From: Macrostomum hystrix | Taxonomy: Eukaryota; Platyhelminthes; Macrostomidae | NCBI GenBank assembly: GCA_950097015.1 | Contig: CATNEN010000025.1 | Location: 7,182,001 to 7,246,000 of the forward strand | Length of the DNA stretch: 64,000 nucleotides | Reading direction: 5' to 3' | In this document: positions 1 to 12,400 of the stretch, piece by piece | How positions within the stretch are numbered: the first letter of the stretch is position 1 | Layout: the number at the start of each line of letters is the position of its first letter | Made by a program: the position numbers and the translations under genes | Notes under the pieces: generated by a model | The model's database searches: none | What the model saw: the letters and a program-made list of their open reading frames with translations, nothing else | Told to the model about the DNA's origin: nothing

Positions 1-2
1 AT

Positions 3-3000
3 ACCCACCTGGAATTAAATCCGGATTTGGAAGAGGCCGGCCTTCGTGCTGAGGCCCTGCTGCGCTGGTCAGATGTTGGCCAACTAAAGAAGCCCATTGT
101 AGGCCGCTGCAGGGAGCTGCTGGCTCAGCCGGTTACAATCAGTCCTGGCAGTCTGTACGATCGTAGCCAATCATTTGCCCAGCACCTAGCCGCTCTCATG
201 CTGCTTAACGGTCTCGGCATTGATGCGGTTATTGCAGACTTTTTTAGTCTGAGATCGGTAAGATCCTGTGAACGGATTCTGTTTTTATGGCACTCTTTCT
301 AGTATGAGGTTGGTGATTAGCGGAGTGAGGTTGGCGCTAAGCGGAGTGAGGTTGGTGCTATGCGGAGTGAGGTTGGTGCTAAGCGGAGTGAGGTTGGTGC
401 TTAATGGAGTAGGGTTAGTGCTTAGCAGAGTGAGAAAGTGTTAAGCGGAGTGAGGTTGGTGCACAGAGAAGATATTTCATAGTTTTTTTCTTTTTGTATG
501 TTGAATTTACTTTCCCTTTTAACGTTTTCAGCAATCTATCGAATTAACATTCCGGGATATGGAAACAGAAACTTCAAAGGCACAGTTTCTTCTGGTTGCG
601 ACTAATCTGTTGTCGTCAGTTGAAATTTGTCATATATTATTTTCCTCCTCAGTTCAGTTTGGTAAGCTGTTTTGAAGGTCCTCATTCTTACTGCCTGGAG
701 CAGGTATTACAGTTTTCGTCTCAAAAATGGATATAAAAATCCTTCAGACTCGGGCCTACTGCAGCGAATAGTTCAAGAGAAACTGCAAGTCAACGCTGGC
801 ATGGTGCTAGCCAGCTTCGATTCGGCACAGGTTGGCACTCGGCACTTGCCCGCCTACGTTCTGGCTTACCGGCCAATGCAAAACTTAGAAGACTGCGATC
901 TGACAGTGCACGAATTGAAGGCCGCTGCTGACGATTGGCTGGAAAGGTGAGGGGAGGTTTAATGTCGGGTGCCTGTCTTTTAGTCCGTGGTTTATGAAGA
1001 TAGGTGTTTGGCGGAGGTAGTATGGTGTCTAGCGAAGTGGTGTCTGTAACGGAGGGAGGTTGGTGTCTAAGTTGGTGTCTAGCCTATGAAGATGGGGTCT
1101 ATCCGAGAGAGGATTAAGGAAGGTGTCTAATTATTAAGGAAGGTAGGTGTCTAACAGAGAGTGTGTGGGTCTATCGAAGGGAGGTGGGTGTCTAGTGGAG
1201 TGAGGTGGGTGTCTAGTGGAGTGAGGTGGGTGTCTAGTGGAGTGAGGTGGGTGTCTAGTGGAGTGAGGTGGGTGTCTAGTGGAGTGAGGTGGGTGTCTAG
1301 TGGAGTGAGGTGGGTGTCTAGTGGAGTGAGGTGGGTGTCTAGTGGAGTGAGATGGATGTCTAGTGGAGTAAGGTGGGTGTCTAGTGGAGTAAGGTGGGTG
1401 TCTAGTGGAGTGAGGTGGGTGTCTAGCAAAGTGAGGTGGGTGTCTGGCGGAGTTAGGTGGGTGTCTAGCGGAATGAGGTTGATTTCTAGCTGAGGGAAGT
1501 GAGGGAAACTAAGATTAAATTTTCTTGTCATTTAATAGGACGCGAGAGTTCCTAAACTATCAGCTAGTGGAAGCACTGAAGTTTGTTTCCGATCTCGCCA
1601 GCCTATACGCTATTCGTTGCGCACTGTTGGCACAGTTCAAGGAGGTCAACGCCTCGCCAGACTGGGCCGCCTGCTGCTCGACAGTGTTTCAGCGTCGTCT
1701 AGACCTATGGATTGAAGTCTTTCAACCGGTGTTTCACACTAAACTGAAGGTATATCTTAATAGTGTGAGCTTCTAGCTTTCACGGTATAAAATCTTTATA
1801 AAAATGCTACTTCCTGACCTCCCCAGTCGCTGTGCGAGTCGGCCTTGGATTCCCTATACACCAGCTGGTCTGACGGCCTCGACCAGCTGCTAGCGGACAT
1901 CCGGACTGCCGGAGATTCGAACTCGTCCGCATCGGCAGGCGCTAATCAACGAACCGGCGAAAAAATTGGCCGAACTCACGCGGAGCTGGATCCGGCCGCT
2001 TACCTGTGGTCTGACTCGGCCAAGGAGTCCGTTGCCAACCGCCTAGCAATGCTGACTCCAAGGCTGCAGGCCCTCTGCGAAGCCTGTCGTGTCACTGTCC
2101 GCGGACTGTTTACCAGCATTGAGAATGCCGAGCTGGCGGAGAACAATGGCAGCGGTGGCGGCGAAGACGGTCAGTCGGCGGTTCGCGCCCTGTTGGATGA
2201 CTTCATCGGCCGCTGCGCTCTCAGATTGCAGTCGCTCGGAAACGCGGAGGCTGAGGCATGCGCGACGGCTTCTTCGTCCTCGGAGCACTGCCTGTTGGCT
2301 TTGCAGCGTCTGGCGGTTGCTATGGCAACTATGCTCCCAGGCCTAGCCACGGCTGCCTCACTGGCTGGCGTGGGCCACTCGCGCCGGCAGGCGACCAAGG
2401 CGGACCCGCGCCTCCGCGAAGTCGGCGAATCTCTGGCCAAAGCCTGGCTTGACGGCCTGTGCGAGCGGCACGTCAAGCGATTTGAACTGGCCCTGGGCGA
2501 GGAGGTCCTAGGTTCGAGTCGGGCATTCCTTGCCGCCTCAGCTAGATGGGATCGGCGGGCCGCTGCTGCCGCGGAGGGCCCGAGTGGCGCGGGTGCTGAC
2601 GTTGCTGCCGACGCGACTGCAGCCGCTGGCGCCCTGGTGCCCGTGTGCGCCTCGCGGCTCTGCCATCGGCTTTTGCTCGGCCTCAGCCGCGATTTGGGAA
2701 GGTGATTGATTCATAAATAACTAGACCCTGGCTTTCCGTGGCCTCGATGCGGATTCGAACTCATGACTTCCTGACGTATTTTTCTAGGGCTCAGATACGA
2801 TAATCAGGATTTGATAGTGAGAAATGGTGTGAGTGGCTGTGCGGGTAGCGCGTCTGACTCTCGCACCCAGAGTCCCTTAGTCCTGACCAACCCCCAAGAC
2901 ACTGTGAGAGTCAGAGCAGATGTACTATCATGTACACATCCCGTGTGTGAGCTCCAGTGTTAGTGGAATGTGTAGAATTGCCTCCTCGCTACCTGTGACA

Positions 3001-4077
3001 ATAATAATAATTGTACGAGCGTAGGAGGGCTGCACGCAAGGGCACATCATTTAGTTTCATTCAAGGAGGCACTTCTGCCCACTTCGCTGACTCCTGAGCA
3101 CACACGCACACAGATACTGTACGCGGGCACACGCTCACACAGGTGTGTATATCTGCCCTGACTTTCTCATCGCCAGGCAGTGTACATTTCACTGTGCCTT
3201 GGAGTCGTGTAAATTGCACGACTAGCCCCCAAGCCTTCTGTCCGCGGCCCCGCTGCCACCAACCCCCCTCCTCGCTGCCTGTGGTCGAAAATCGCCAAAT
3301 TATTGCGCCATTGCTATAGCCCCTTTCAAATACGATTATTGGTGTTGATAATCTTTAATTTTTTACTTGATTTTCGTCAAACGCAGGCGCGGTGGTCACA
3401 CCATGAGCCGGGCTAGCCTGCAGCACCTGCTTGTCAGCCTGACCAATCGCCTGCTAGCTATTATCGATCGCTGCCTCACCGCCCGACTGTCCGCATCCGA
3501 GTCTGACTCGGCGCATACCCTGGCGCCCAACCAGCTGGCCCAGCTGCTGTTCGACCTGCGCTTCCTGTTCGCCCTGCTTTCCCGCCGGGAGGACTCGCCG
3601 GCCAATGCCGAATTCGGCCGCGACCTGGAAGCCCTGCTGGGCCGCGTTGAATCGGTTATCGATCCGTTCGACCTGGAGGCCATGTCCGGCCCCCTGACTC
3701 AGTCGGCTGTGCGGCACGCCCACGCCTGCAGCTCCCTGTACGGCCTGCTGGCCTCCATAGACAGGCTGGGCGCGTTCGCCGCCCACCGGGTGTCGCCGGC
3801 TTCAACAGCCGCCTACAGTCAGGATCAAAGCGGGCCCTCTGTGCTGCCAGCGGCTACAACCGCAGCCAGGCATCTGCCTAGATTCGGCCTGCTGCCAGTG
3901 TCCGCCAGGCCTCTGACAGATCCTTCCGCAGCCGCTCCCCAGCTGACTGTGAAACTGCAGCAGCCGCAGCAGCAGCAGATGCTGAAGTCTGTACAGACGG
4001 TGCCAGCAAATCTGAGCTCAGTGCGAGAGTCGGCGTCATTCTACAATAAAATGAACTCAATTCTCTTCAAATCCTAG
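3..4077 (+). CDS. COG1: COG1, conserved oligomeric Golgi complex subunit 1 (3' part, six exons)
   Basis: COG1 is a subunit of the COG complex, which tethers retrograde vesicles at the Golgi. Proposed exons are 3-257 (partial, enters from the left edge), 532-661, 748-946, 1539-1749, 1827-2701 and 3387-4077 (stop TAG). Phases 0/1/2/0/2 are consistent at every junction. The last exon gives the recognition: LLFDLRFLFALL, then VIDPFDLEAM, HACSSLYGLL, a VLPAA segment and PRFGLLPVS follow each other in the order known from animal COG1 C-termini. Exon 5 is Ala/Ser-rich and poorly conserved. The protein then ends in a short Gln-rich tail. Introns carry a 21-bp minisatellite and two SINEs. Exon 1-2 identity rests on frame continuity more than on recognised motifs. 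The start of the gene lies outside the window. Confidence 0.83.
300..472. repeat. Degenerate ~21-bp minisatellite in a COG1 intron
   Basis: About eight imperfect copies of a unit around GGAGTGAGGTTGGTGCTAAG. It begins about 40 bases after the donor at 258. The unit resembles the larger array at 1140-1490 (shared GGAGTGAGGT core), so both COG1 introns carry versions of one repeat. Confidence 0.8.
1140..1490. repeat. 21-bp minisatellite in a COG1 intron
   Basis: About fifteen copies of a 21-bp unit (GTGTCTAGTGGAGTGAGGTG plus one G), nearly perfect in the centre and degenerate at both edges. Because 21 is a multiple of three, both strands stay open over more than 100 codons. This is not coding evidence. 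The array lies between COG1 exons ending at 946 and starting at 1539. Confidence 0.95.
2826..3013 (+). repeat. SINE family A copy, diverged, plus strand
   Basis: A tRNA-like head (GCGGGTAGCGCGTCTGACTC) is followed by the family-A body: GTCAGAGCAGATGTAC, a CA/GT-rich stretch, AGAATTGCCTCCTCGCT and an (AAT)n tail. The body matches the copies at 7127-7450 and 41763-42090. It lies in the last COG1 intron next to an opposite-strand copy. A further tRNA-like B box in reverse (GGATTCGAACTCATGACTTC) sits just upstream near 2752. Confidence 0.7.
3014..3282 (-). repeat. SINE family A copy, minus strand, damaged head
   Basis: The reverse complement carries the family-A body (AGTCAGCGAAGTGGGCAGAA, the CA/GT-rich centre and GAGAAAGTCAGGGCAGAT) and part of the tRNA-like head (GGTTGGTGGCAG near 3260-3275). 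The B-box half of the head is missing. With the copy at 2826-3013 it makes a tail-to-tail SINE pair in one intron. Confidence 0.7.
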
Positions 4078-6446
4078 AGCTGTGACATGCTTGTTTGCTG
4101 ACTAGCTGAATATGCGTTTCTGTTTCGTTATAACTTTTTCAGTTTAGAATTTAGTACATCTATCAACTAGCTCGATATACGGTTGATGCGAAAAATCTTG
4201 TCTTAGGTTCGATTTATCGTCACATTTTGTTCACGAAAACTGCCATCACAGGTCAAGGGTGTCTAAGTAGGCAGGTTTTTATTTCACTTTATTCACTTTG
4301 CTAGCTACTGACAACAGTAGTTATAAATATAAAATACACTTATTTATTGATAACAAACAGTTGCCTTATGTTTAGATCTGTTTAAACTGAAAATGATATC
4401 GTTTCTGCTCAGGTTTTGTTCAATATCTCTTTTACTATGGTTACAGAACTATCACAGATCCACTGTGAATTTGAGTCACTCGATTCACTGCCGTCACAGA
4501 TATTCACTGTGAATTTGAGTCACTCGATTCACTGCCGTCAGATATCCACAGTGCAGTGAATGCAGTGTTGGGTCGTACATTTGTAATACCTGAGGGATAT
4601 CTAATTGTATATTTTGGCTCACATAAACAATAACAAGGTATTAGTGGAGTGGATTGCAGCGCATGCCAAAATCCCTGATTCAGGGATTTACAGTTGCAAC
4701 AGCCAAACTGGCTGCTCATTGGTTGACTGCAACACCAGCAGCAGCATTAGCAGGAGTAGGGATCACGGCAATAGGCGGGGAAGAGAGTAAATCTGCCAGT
4801 GTGATAGTACTCCAGTCCTGTAGGGGGTGGTACCTGCCTCTAATGCTGCTTAGTCCACACTACTTATTTACCACCGCACTGAGCGCGCACTGCGACCGAA
4901 TGCGCGCGATCTGTTGGACTGAGTTTCCCTGCAGTCGAATCCTTTTTTATTGAGAAGAAGATCCACTTACTCCTCAGCTCTGAAATATCCGTCTGGTAAG
5001 CTGCCCACCTCCCTCCCTCCCAGCAGTTGTCCTTGATTTTATTGATTGAGTTTTTTTTCGTCTCTCTCCCTCTCTCTCTCACACACACATGTTCGCTCTC
5101 ATTAATTTCGTCTGAGTCACTGCTCTGCGAGTTGAGTTTAGGGGCAGTTTTTTCTTTCTAGCAAATATCATCGGTTTTTTTTATCTATTTCTGGCAAAAG
5201 ACATTAGCTAGCTTGCTAGCTTGCTTCCAGTATACTGCGTGTAGATACACATTGTAACAGAAAACTACTTAATTATAGTTTCTATCATTTGCTTTTTCTA
5301 TTCGGCGAATAGCTCTGACATTGTTTGTTAATCTGAAATTTGATCATTTCATTTTAGTTTTTCTGTTCCGTTGACAGTCAAATATTCAGCATTGTGGAAT
5401 TTGGGAGGCTACAGAATGACTGTTCCACATCGGCACATAGGATCTGCCACGGCTTCAAACAGCTGGTCCTAGCCTCTTTAAAACAATTGTTGGTGACCGC
5501 CAACTGGTTTTGTCTTCTAGTAGAAGACAGTCTCAAGTAAAGTTGAAAGCAGATACAGCTATACTCATACTGAAATTAATCAGGCCATTGATCGCCTCGT
5601 GGTCGAAAATTCACTCAGCTCTACTGCCAACTGCCGGACCACTATTTTGGGCGTTTGCCCTGATCCCCACCTTCTGTGAATAATGTTCCCCATTTCTTTT
5701 ATTTCTTCCTTTCCGTCCTCCCCGCCCGGTCTCTGAGGCTCGGGTCAGTTTGCGCTGTCATGTTCTGGCAGCAATGTCTTTTGACTGTCGCCGGTTCGGG
5801 GTCTGCAGGTTGGAGTTGAGGAGCGTATTCCTCTAGAATGGGATCTCTAAAAGTGTGTGCGCAGATCCTTCCCATTGGTTTTTCTGTGAAATATTTCTCT
5901 CCCACTGCATTTCTCTCCCGAAAGTCTACAGTAAAAAAAACTCAGCATAAATTCCCACCAGCAGTCTGAAATCTCCCTAAAACTCAAACTTGAGTCTCCT
6001 CAAGGCGCCGCCCTTCCCACTAACCAGACCTACAGCCATTGCTCATCTTCTTATCAGAGAGCATCGCGTAAGTTTCTAAGCAAGAAATTTAGAATTTTGC
6101 CGTGTCTAATCGCTATTTGTCTTGAACTAATCCCGCAATTCACGCTTCTAATGTGCTTAACAAAATTTGAGCAGTGCTCAAACTCAGTATTCACCTGATA
6201 TTCCCATCGACTCCAGATATGAGTCATGTGACCTCCGCAGCGGGGGCTTCAAGGGTTAATTTGAGTGGAATGTGACATTGGGGATTAAAAATGGCATCCA
6301 TCATAGGTGTCCTACTGTTGGGAATGATTTATTAATTATTAAAGCATGATAGGTCAGTCTTGTGAAGCTAAATTTTAAACAGAACAAAACATTTTTGCCT
6401 ATCTAAACAGGAATTCAATATTAAGCAGCAAGTGCTACAAATCTAA
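4078..6446. other. Intergenic region between COG1 and the intermediate-filament gene
   Basis: No exon chain could be supported here. It contains COG1 3' sequence, a 44-bp tandem duplication at 4461-4545, CT-rich and CA-rich simple sequence at 5055-5090, and a short palindromic TAGCTAGCTTGCTAGCTTGC at 5207-5227. The 5' untranslated part and promoter of the downstream filament gene must lie here or in an unseen upstream exon. An open stretch near 4642-4790 has no recognisable product. Confidence 0.6.
4461..4545. repeat. 44-bp direct duplication
   Basis: Two almost identical tandem copies begin CACTGTGAATTTGAGTCACT (at 4461 and 4505) and run through CGATTCACTGCCGTCA. Confidence 0.9.
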
Positions 6447-9400
6447 ATGGACCAGCAGCAGCAGCAGCAGCAGCAGCAGGTGGTCATTAAGCGCAGTCAG
6501 AAGATGGAGACCACAGACGTCGCCTCGAACTACACGGCCGTGTCGAATCCGCGATCCGCCAGCGTCAGCCGCACCCAGGCGAGCTTCAGCGGTGGCAATG
6601 GCGGCGGCAGTAGCTCCTCGCACGCCAGCAGGTCGCACAGGTCGCGCCGGGCCTCGCTGGAGGCGGACATTCCGGACATCAAGAATGTAGTTGAGGCTCG
6701 CGGTCGCAGCAAGAAGGAGATGCAGGAGCTGAACGAGCGCCTCGGCAGCTACATCGAGAAGGTGACGTTTTGCAGAAATCGACTTTCTAACTTTCATTGG
6801 CCAGACGGTGATTGTGTTGTTTCTATTTTTATAAAAAGATAACATTTTGGGAAACTCCCCCGCTTTGTCTTTCAGACCCGCTACCTGCAGGCTCAGAACA
6901 AGAAGCTGAAGGACGAGCTGTCCGGCCTGAAGGCTCGCTGGGGTAAGGAGACTGAGAAGATTCGCCAGATGTACGACGTCGAGTTGAAGCAGCTGCGTCG
7001 CCTGCTGGACGATGCCGAGCGGATGAAGGGGGAGAAGGACGCCAAGCTGGCCTCGCTGGACGCCTACAACAAGGACATGCGCGACCAGTGAGTCTTTGTG
7101 CTGCAACCAGCTCTCACAGCATCGGGCCTGTAGGGGGTCGGTGGCAGAGCGATCTAACGCGTTTGCCTCTCGCACCAAGGTCCCTGAGCTCGATTCCACG
7201 CCGAGGCCACATTCATTTGAGGCGCAGCCGCGGACAGAAGGCTTGGGGGCTTGTCGCGCAATTTACGCCCTTGAGGGCCAACCTCCAAGACTAGGTGAAA
7301 GTCAGGGCAGATGTACACACCTATGTGTGCGCGTGTGCTCAGGAGTCAGCGAAATAGGCAGAATTGCCTCCTCGCTGGCTGCGGGTCTAGTGTCGTAAAA
7401 TAATGTGCTATTGCGCGCAGCCCTCCTGCAATTATTTTTATTATTATAGGGCCTATTTAATTCTCTCATACTCTCCCTCCACTCACCTATATCTCATTTC
7501 TCATTTCTCTCTATTACTCATTCCTTTAGCACTCTTATTTTTAATTTCTCATTTTTCCCACAGTCCTTCTCACAGTAAAAAAATGACTACACCGACTGCT
7601 GTATATCTGAGCAAATATGATTGATTAAGCGGTGATTTCAATAATTTCCAATCAGCAGTCGCTGCATGCCCAATCTCACCCAAAGCAGATTTTCATTTAG
7701 TCTAATCTTCTATTCCTGTCTGTCGCAAGCGGAGTGCTCTAAAGTTGATCGAATTTAGTTGTCAGTGCAAATCTCATAAAATCTACTTTTCCACCCATCC
7801 ATTAGCAATGCCATGGTGTCTGAAGCTAGCTAGCGGCCTGTCATTCAAAGGTAGTAGAGCCGCTGTCTGTCGGGAAATGCCACCCCCTGGTCAATGGAGG
7901 CAATGAAGCGGACAATTGTTTAGGAGAAGAATAGCGCGCCTATAGATTATTGGGAAGAATGAAGCTTTAGTAGCGGCGCCGCCCCTGTTCCCTTCCTGCT
8001 GCTGCTGCTGCTGCAACACTTTCCGGTTGGTGCTGCATACTGGGCTTTGCGTGTCAGTCGACTCGCCATTCTATTATAATAGTGGGAGATTTTCCCCAAT
8101 GTATTTTACTATTTAACAGTTCGTCTCACAGCAGTGTTGGCTGCCTGGGCCGTGGTGGGGGCAGAAGTATAGCTCACGAATGAGGATTTCGCGCGACTAA
8201 AAATTCATCTTCTATATTTCTTTGTGTGGCTTCGCTCCGCCCAGTTCAATGCGGAAGTCTGGCACAGTCGATTGCTTCTTATTTTTAACATCGCTTTCCA
8301 TTTTTCGTTTCCTTCCGGAAGAGCGTCATTTCTTGCTTCTCTTCCACGCTGCCAAGAGTGCAGGCTCTGCATGGCTGCAACTGAATCATCCCTGAGTTCA
8401 GAAGAACTTTTAAATTCACCTACTCAACTCACTCACTCACTCTGAAGTCCTTAGGTCCCCTAAAAAATCCTTCAATCCCGTTCAAAATCATTAACTTTTC
8501 CTAACGATTTCCCCAAAGGTCCCTAACTTCCCCCAATGATCCCTAGCTTCCCCCAATGATCCCTAACTTCCCCCAATGATCCCTAAATTCCCCCAATGAC
8601 CCCTAACTTCCCCCAATGATCCCTAACTTCCCACAATGATCCAATGATCCCTAACTTCCCCCAATGATCCCTAGCTTCCCCAAAGATCCCTAACTTCCCC
8701 CCTTCATCCCTAACTTCCCCAATAATCCCTAACTTCCCCCCTTCATCCCTAACTTCCCCCAATAATCCCTAAGTGCAAGGTGCAAAGTGCCAGTGTCTAA
8801 TAAACTCACAGCAAAGTGCCAGTGTCTAATAAACTCACAGCAAAGTGCCAGTGTCTAATAAACTCACAGCAAAGTGCCAGTGTCTAATAAACTCACAGCA
8901 AAGTGCCAGTGTCTAATAAACTCACAGCAAAGTGCCAGTGTCTAATAAACTCACAGCACAGTGCCAGTGTCTAATAAACTCACAGCAAAGTGCCAGTGTT
9001 TAATAAACTCACAGCAAAGTGCCAGTGTCTAATAAACTCACAGCAAAGTGCCAGTGTCATCTATATTATCAATTGAAAAGGCAGCAATCATGGTTTCTTA
9101 AGTTGAATTTAAAACCCGAATATACCAAGTTCAGGTCGAATAGAATCGAGTTTATTTATTTGAATAGAATCGATAAAATATTTAACTATTTGTTGAGCAT
9201 AGTGGTCGAAGATACTCGTAGATTTCGCTGCAGTAATAAAACAGTTTGTCTTATACGAATGCTGAAAATGATTGGTAAAATAATTGTAAAATACGCAAAT
9301 AAGAAGCAAGGTGAGCATAATAGGCTCGCAGAAAAAAAAGTTTTTTTATTAAGAACATTGGAATTTAATAAACAAAATAGCACAGATCAGCACTTCAAAG

Positions 9401-12400
9401 CAGAGAAAACCTTCCCGTCAGATTTAAGTCGTCCGGCTCCGCTCTTCAGGTAGCATCGTGGACCGATATTGGTGCCCTCGTGAGCCGTCCAGGAGTAGGA
9501 TCGGCAACCTGGAGTTGCTCCGCACAGACCCTGGCATTCGTTCCGATGTCCGCGCCTCTCGTGCTTGATGTCATGGCCTTCGATGTCAGCGCCGTCAAAG
9601 AAGCGCCAGCCCCACTGAGAACAGGGGTAGGAATTCGGGTCGCTTTTGAAGTCGCCACCGCCGCCGCCACCGCCGCCGCCACTGCCGCACATCAACGCGG
9701 AATAGACCTTCGAGTTTTGAACAAGTTCAGTTGCTCCGCTCTTCAGGTAGCATCGTGGACCGATATTGGTGCCCTCGTGAGCCGTCCAGGAGTAGGATCG
9801 GCAACCTGGAGTTGCTCCGCACAGACCCTGGCATTCGTTCCGATGTCCGCGCCTCTCGTGCTTGATGTCCTGGCCTTTGATGTCAGCGCCGTCGAAAAAG
9901 CGCCAGCCCCACTGAGTGCAGGGGTAGGAGTTCGGGTTGGTCTGAAAGCCAACACTTTGATGTTTAACCGTGACAGGCTCCGGGACAGGCCTTCTCGGCT
10001 CCGGAAGCTTGATAGTTTTCGTCCCAGTGGTAGACGTGCCGGACGGAGATATGAAGCGCACTTCGTTGCCAGAGGTCAGTTCGATAACTGTGGTTTGATC
10101 CGCGTCCTCGGACCGGAGGATGTGCTGTTTCATGCCACCTTAAAATGTTTGAAAATTATTTTATTAAGTAACTCCTCGAGAAGCAGAGCAAGCTGGGGTG
10201 TCTATTGGGTGTGTGATAACGTGGGACGCCAACACAAGGATTTAAATCCTGTAGGTTTTCGAGTTGGACAGCGATCGCGGTTGGTGCACCGGAAAACTTA
10301 GCGGTCAAATGTTTTGTAGCTGATTGTGTGTGGCTTACCTGTTCCTGCAGAATTGAAGATCTTGTCGGAAACGTAGACTGAACCCGCGGCCGCACCAGCG
10401 ATGGCGGCGGGGTTGCTACCTGAGGCTATGGCGCTTGCGGCGGCGGCTATCACGACTGTTCCCACCTTTGCCAGGAACTCCAGCGAGTCGATGAAGTCAC
10501 GAAAGTTCTTCGGATCAGTGACCTTCATTGTCACTCCGTCCTCCAGAACGTAATTCACCGACCACCTGGTGAAGGTTGTGCGGGACATTGGATTGATTTG
10601 ATAAGCGGTACATGCAAATTTCGAAAACAACAAATAATTAATTACACCTGTACCAGTCCAGCCGTCAGAACAGCGGCAGCTATTGTGCGGCGCATCTGAA
10701 GGCTGCGTACGGCTGTTCAGTCCATGGACTGGGGGGACGCCACGCCTACCCTCAATTAACCCAGATAATGCCGGTACCCATTTAACAGCTGGGTGAACTG
10801 AAGCAATGGAAGGTTAGGTGTCTTGCTAAAGGGCACAATTTTATCCAGTGGGGTCGGGAGTCGAACCCCCGACCTTCAAGACCTTCAAGTCGTTAGTCCA
10901 ACGCCCTAAAGAGGCGATAATTAGGTCAAACTATTCCATGCTTATTGGCTCACCAGTCTCTCCCGGTAGTGAGGAAGCCGGTGTGGTAAGTGACCTCCAA
11001 GTCTGTGCCCGTCTCTCCGCCATTCGGAATCCAGCCCTGCCAGGTGTACTTTTCTTTGTAGTCGTCGCTGTACTTGTGCACCACAGAGGCACTCGCCAAA
11101 CGTTGTCCAGTGCGGTTCCGGATGCGGACTCTAGCCTTGCGGACCGTCTTGCCCTCCACGAGGACGCTGAGCAGAAGCAGGGCAGACACGAGGAGCGTTT
11201 TGCGAAGCAGCATTTCCGACTAACAGTTGCGGAAGGCGAAAGCGGTGAACTTTTATTAAAAGATTGATTCTCTAATTTAATTTCTGTGAGCAAAAGTGTC
11301 GGTTAAAGTGTGTAATTTCCTACAGGAAGTTCTTTAACTAAATGAGAATTGGTAATAAACATTTTCTTACCTTCTGCAGGCGTTGCGCAAAATTCTGGAA
11401 GTTCTGGAAGCAGCTCAAACCTGTAGCTCGTATTTTGGCCGGTTCAATTTAAACAAAAAACTTCAGCCACTTAAAATACCACAGTCAAATCAATCGTTAG
11501 CCCTATTATAAAAACTGGTTTGATCCGGTTATGCATAGGCCAGTTCACACAGTAGTCAAATCTATCTCTCTGTGGGGTAGCAGACCAACCCCCTCCTCTT
11601 TATGCAGCCAGAGGGACGAAAAACTACGTACATATGGGGGCTTAACCGACGTTCAGATAACCAGCCGCACAGTCCTCAATCCGGCCAGCCCTAAACCGAT
11701 GAGTCATGTTTAATTTTGCATTTAGCACCAACAACAACAGGATTAGCCATCTGTCTCAAGCACATATCTAACCCTCGCTCTGATTGGTTGGCGCGATTGG
11801 TGTGTTTAAAAAGTTTTAACCCAAACAATGTGAGTAAATTTCAGCTTTATTTCTAACTGCTAGTCCATCCATCCTTCCTCTACCACCTTTACAAAATAGG
11901 TGCAACGCTCTTGAAACCAATTGATTGAACCAATTTTGATCGCGTTTTCTCTAAAAACCTTTCATTTGATCCAGTTTATCTATTCTGTCTTAATCATAAA
12001 GGTTAATAAATCTTCGGTATAAAGGTATAACAGAAATCATTTTCCTATCATCATAGAGTTTCAATAGGCTGTACTAAATGTAATTTCGTCTTCAAGGGGA
12101 ATTCATGCTCAGACTAAATGTAATTTCGTCTTCAAGGGGAATTCATGCTCAGACTAAATGTAATTTCGTCTTCAAGGGGAATTCATGCTCAGACTAAATG
12201 TAATTTCGTCTTCAAGGGGAATTCATGCTCAGACTAAATGTAATTTCGTCTTCAAGGGGAATTCATGCTCAGACTAAATGTAATTTCGTCTTCAATGGGA
12301 ATTCATGCTCAGACTAAATGTAATTTCGTCTTCAAGGGGAATTCATGCTCAGACTAAATGTAATTTCGTCTTCAAGGGGAATTCATGCTCAGACTAAATG

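Noticed and set aside
2043-2476. Overlapping frames inside COG1 exon 5 on both strands
   Set aside because: Shadows of a GC-rich coding exon.
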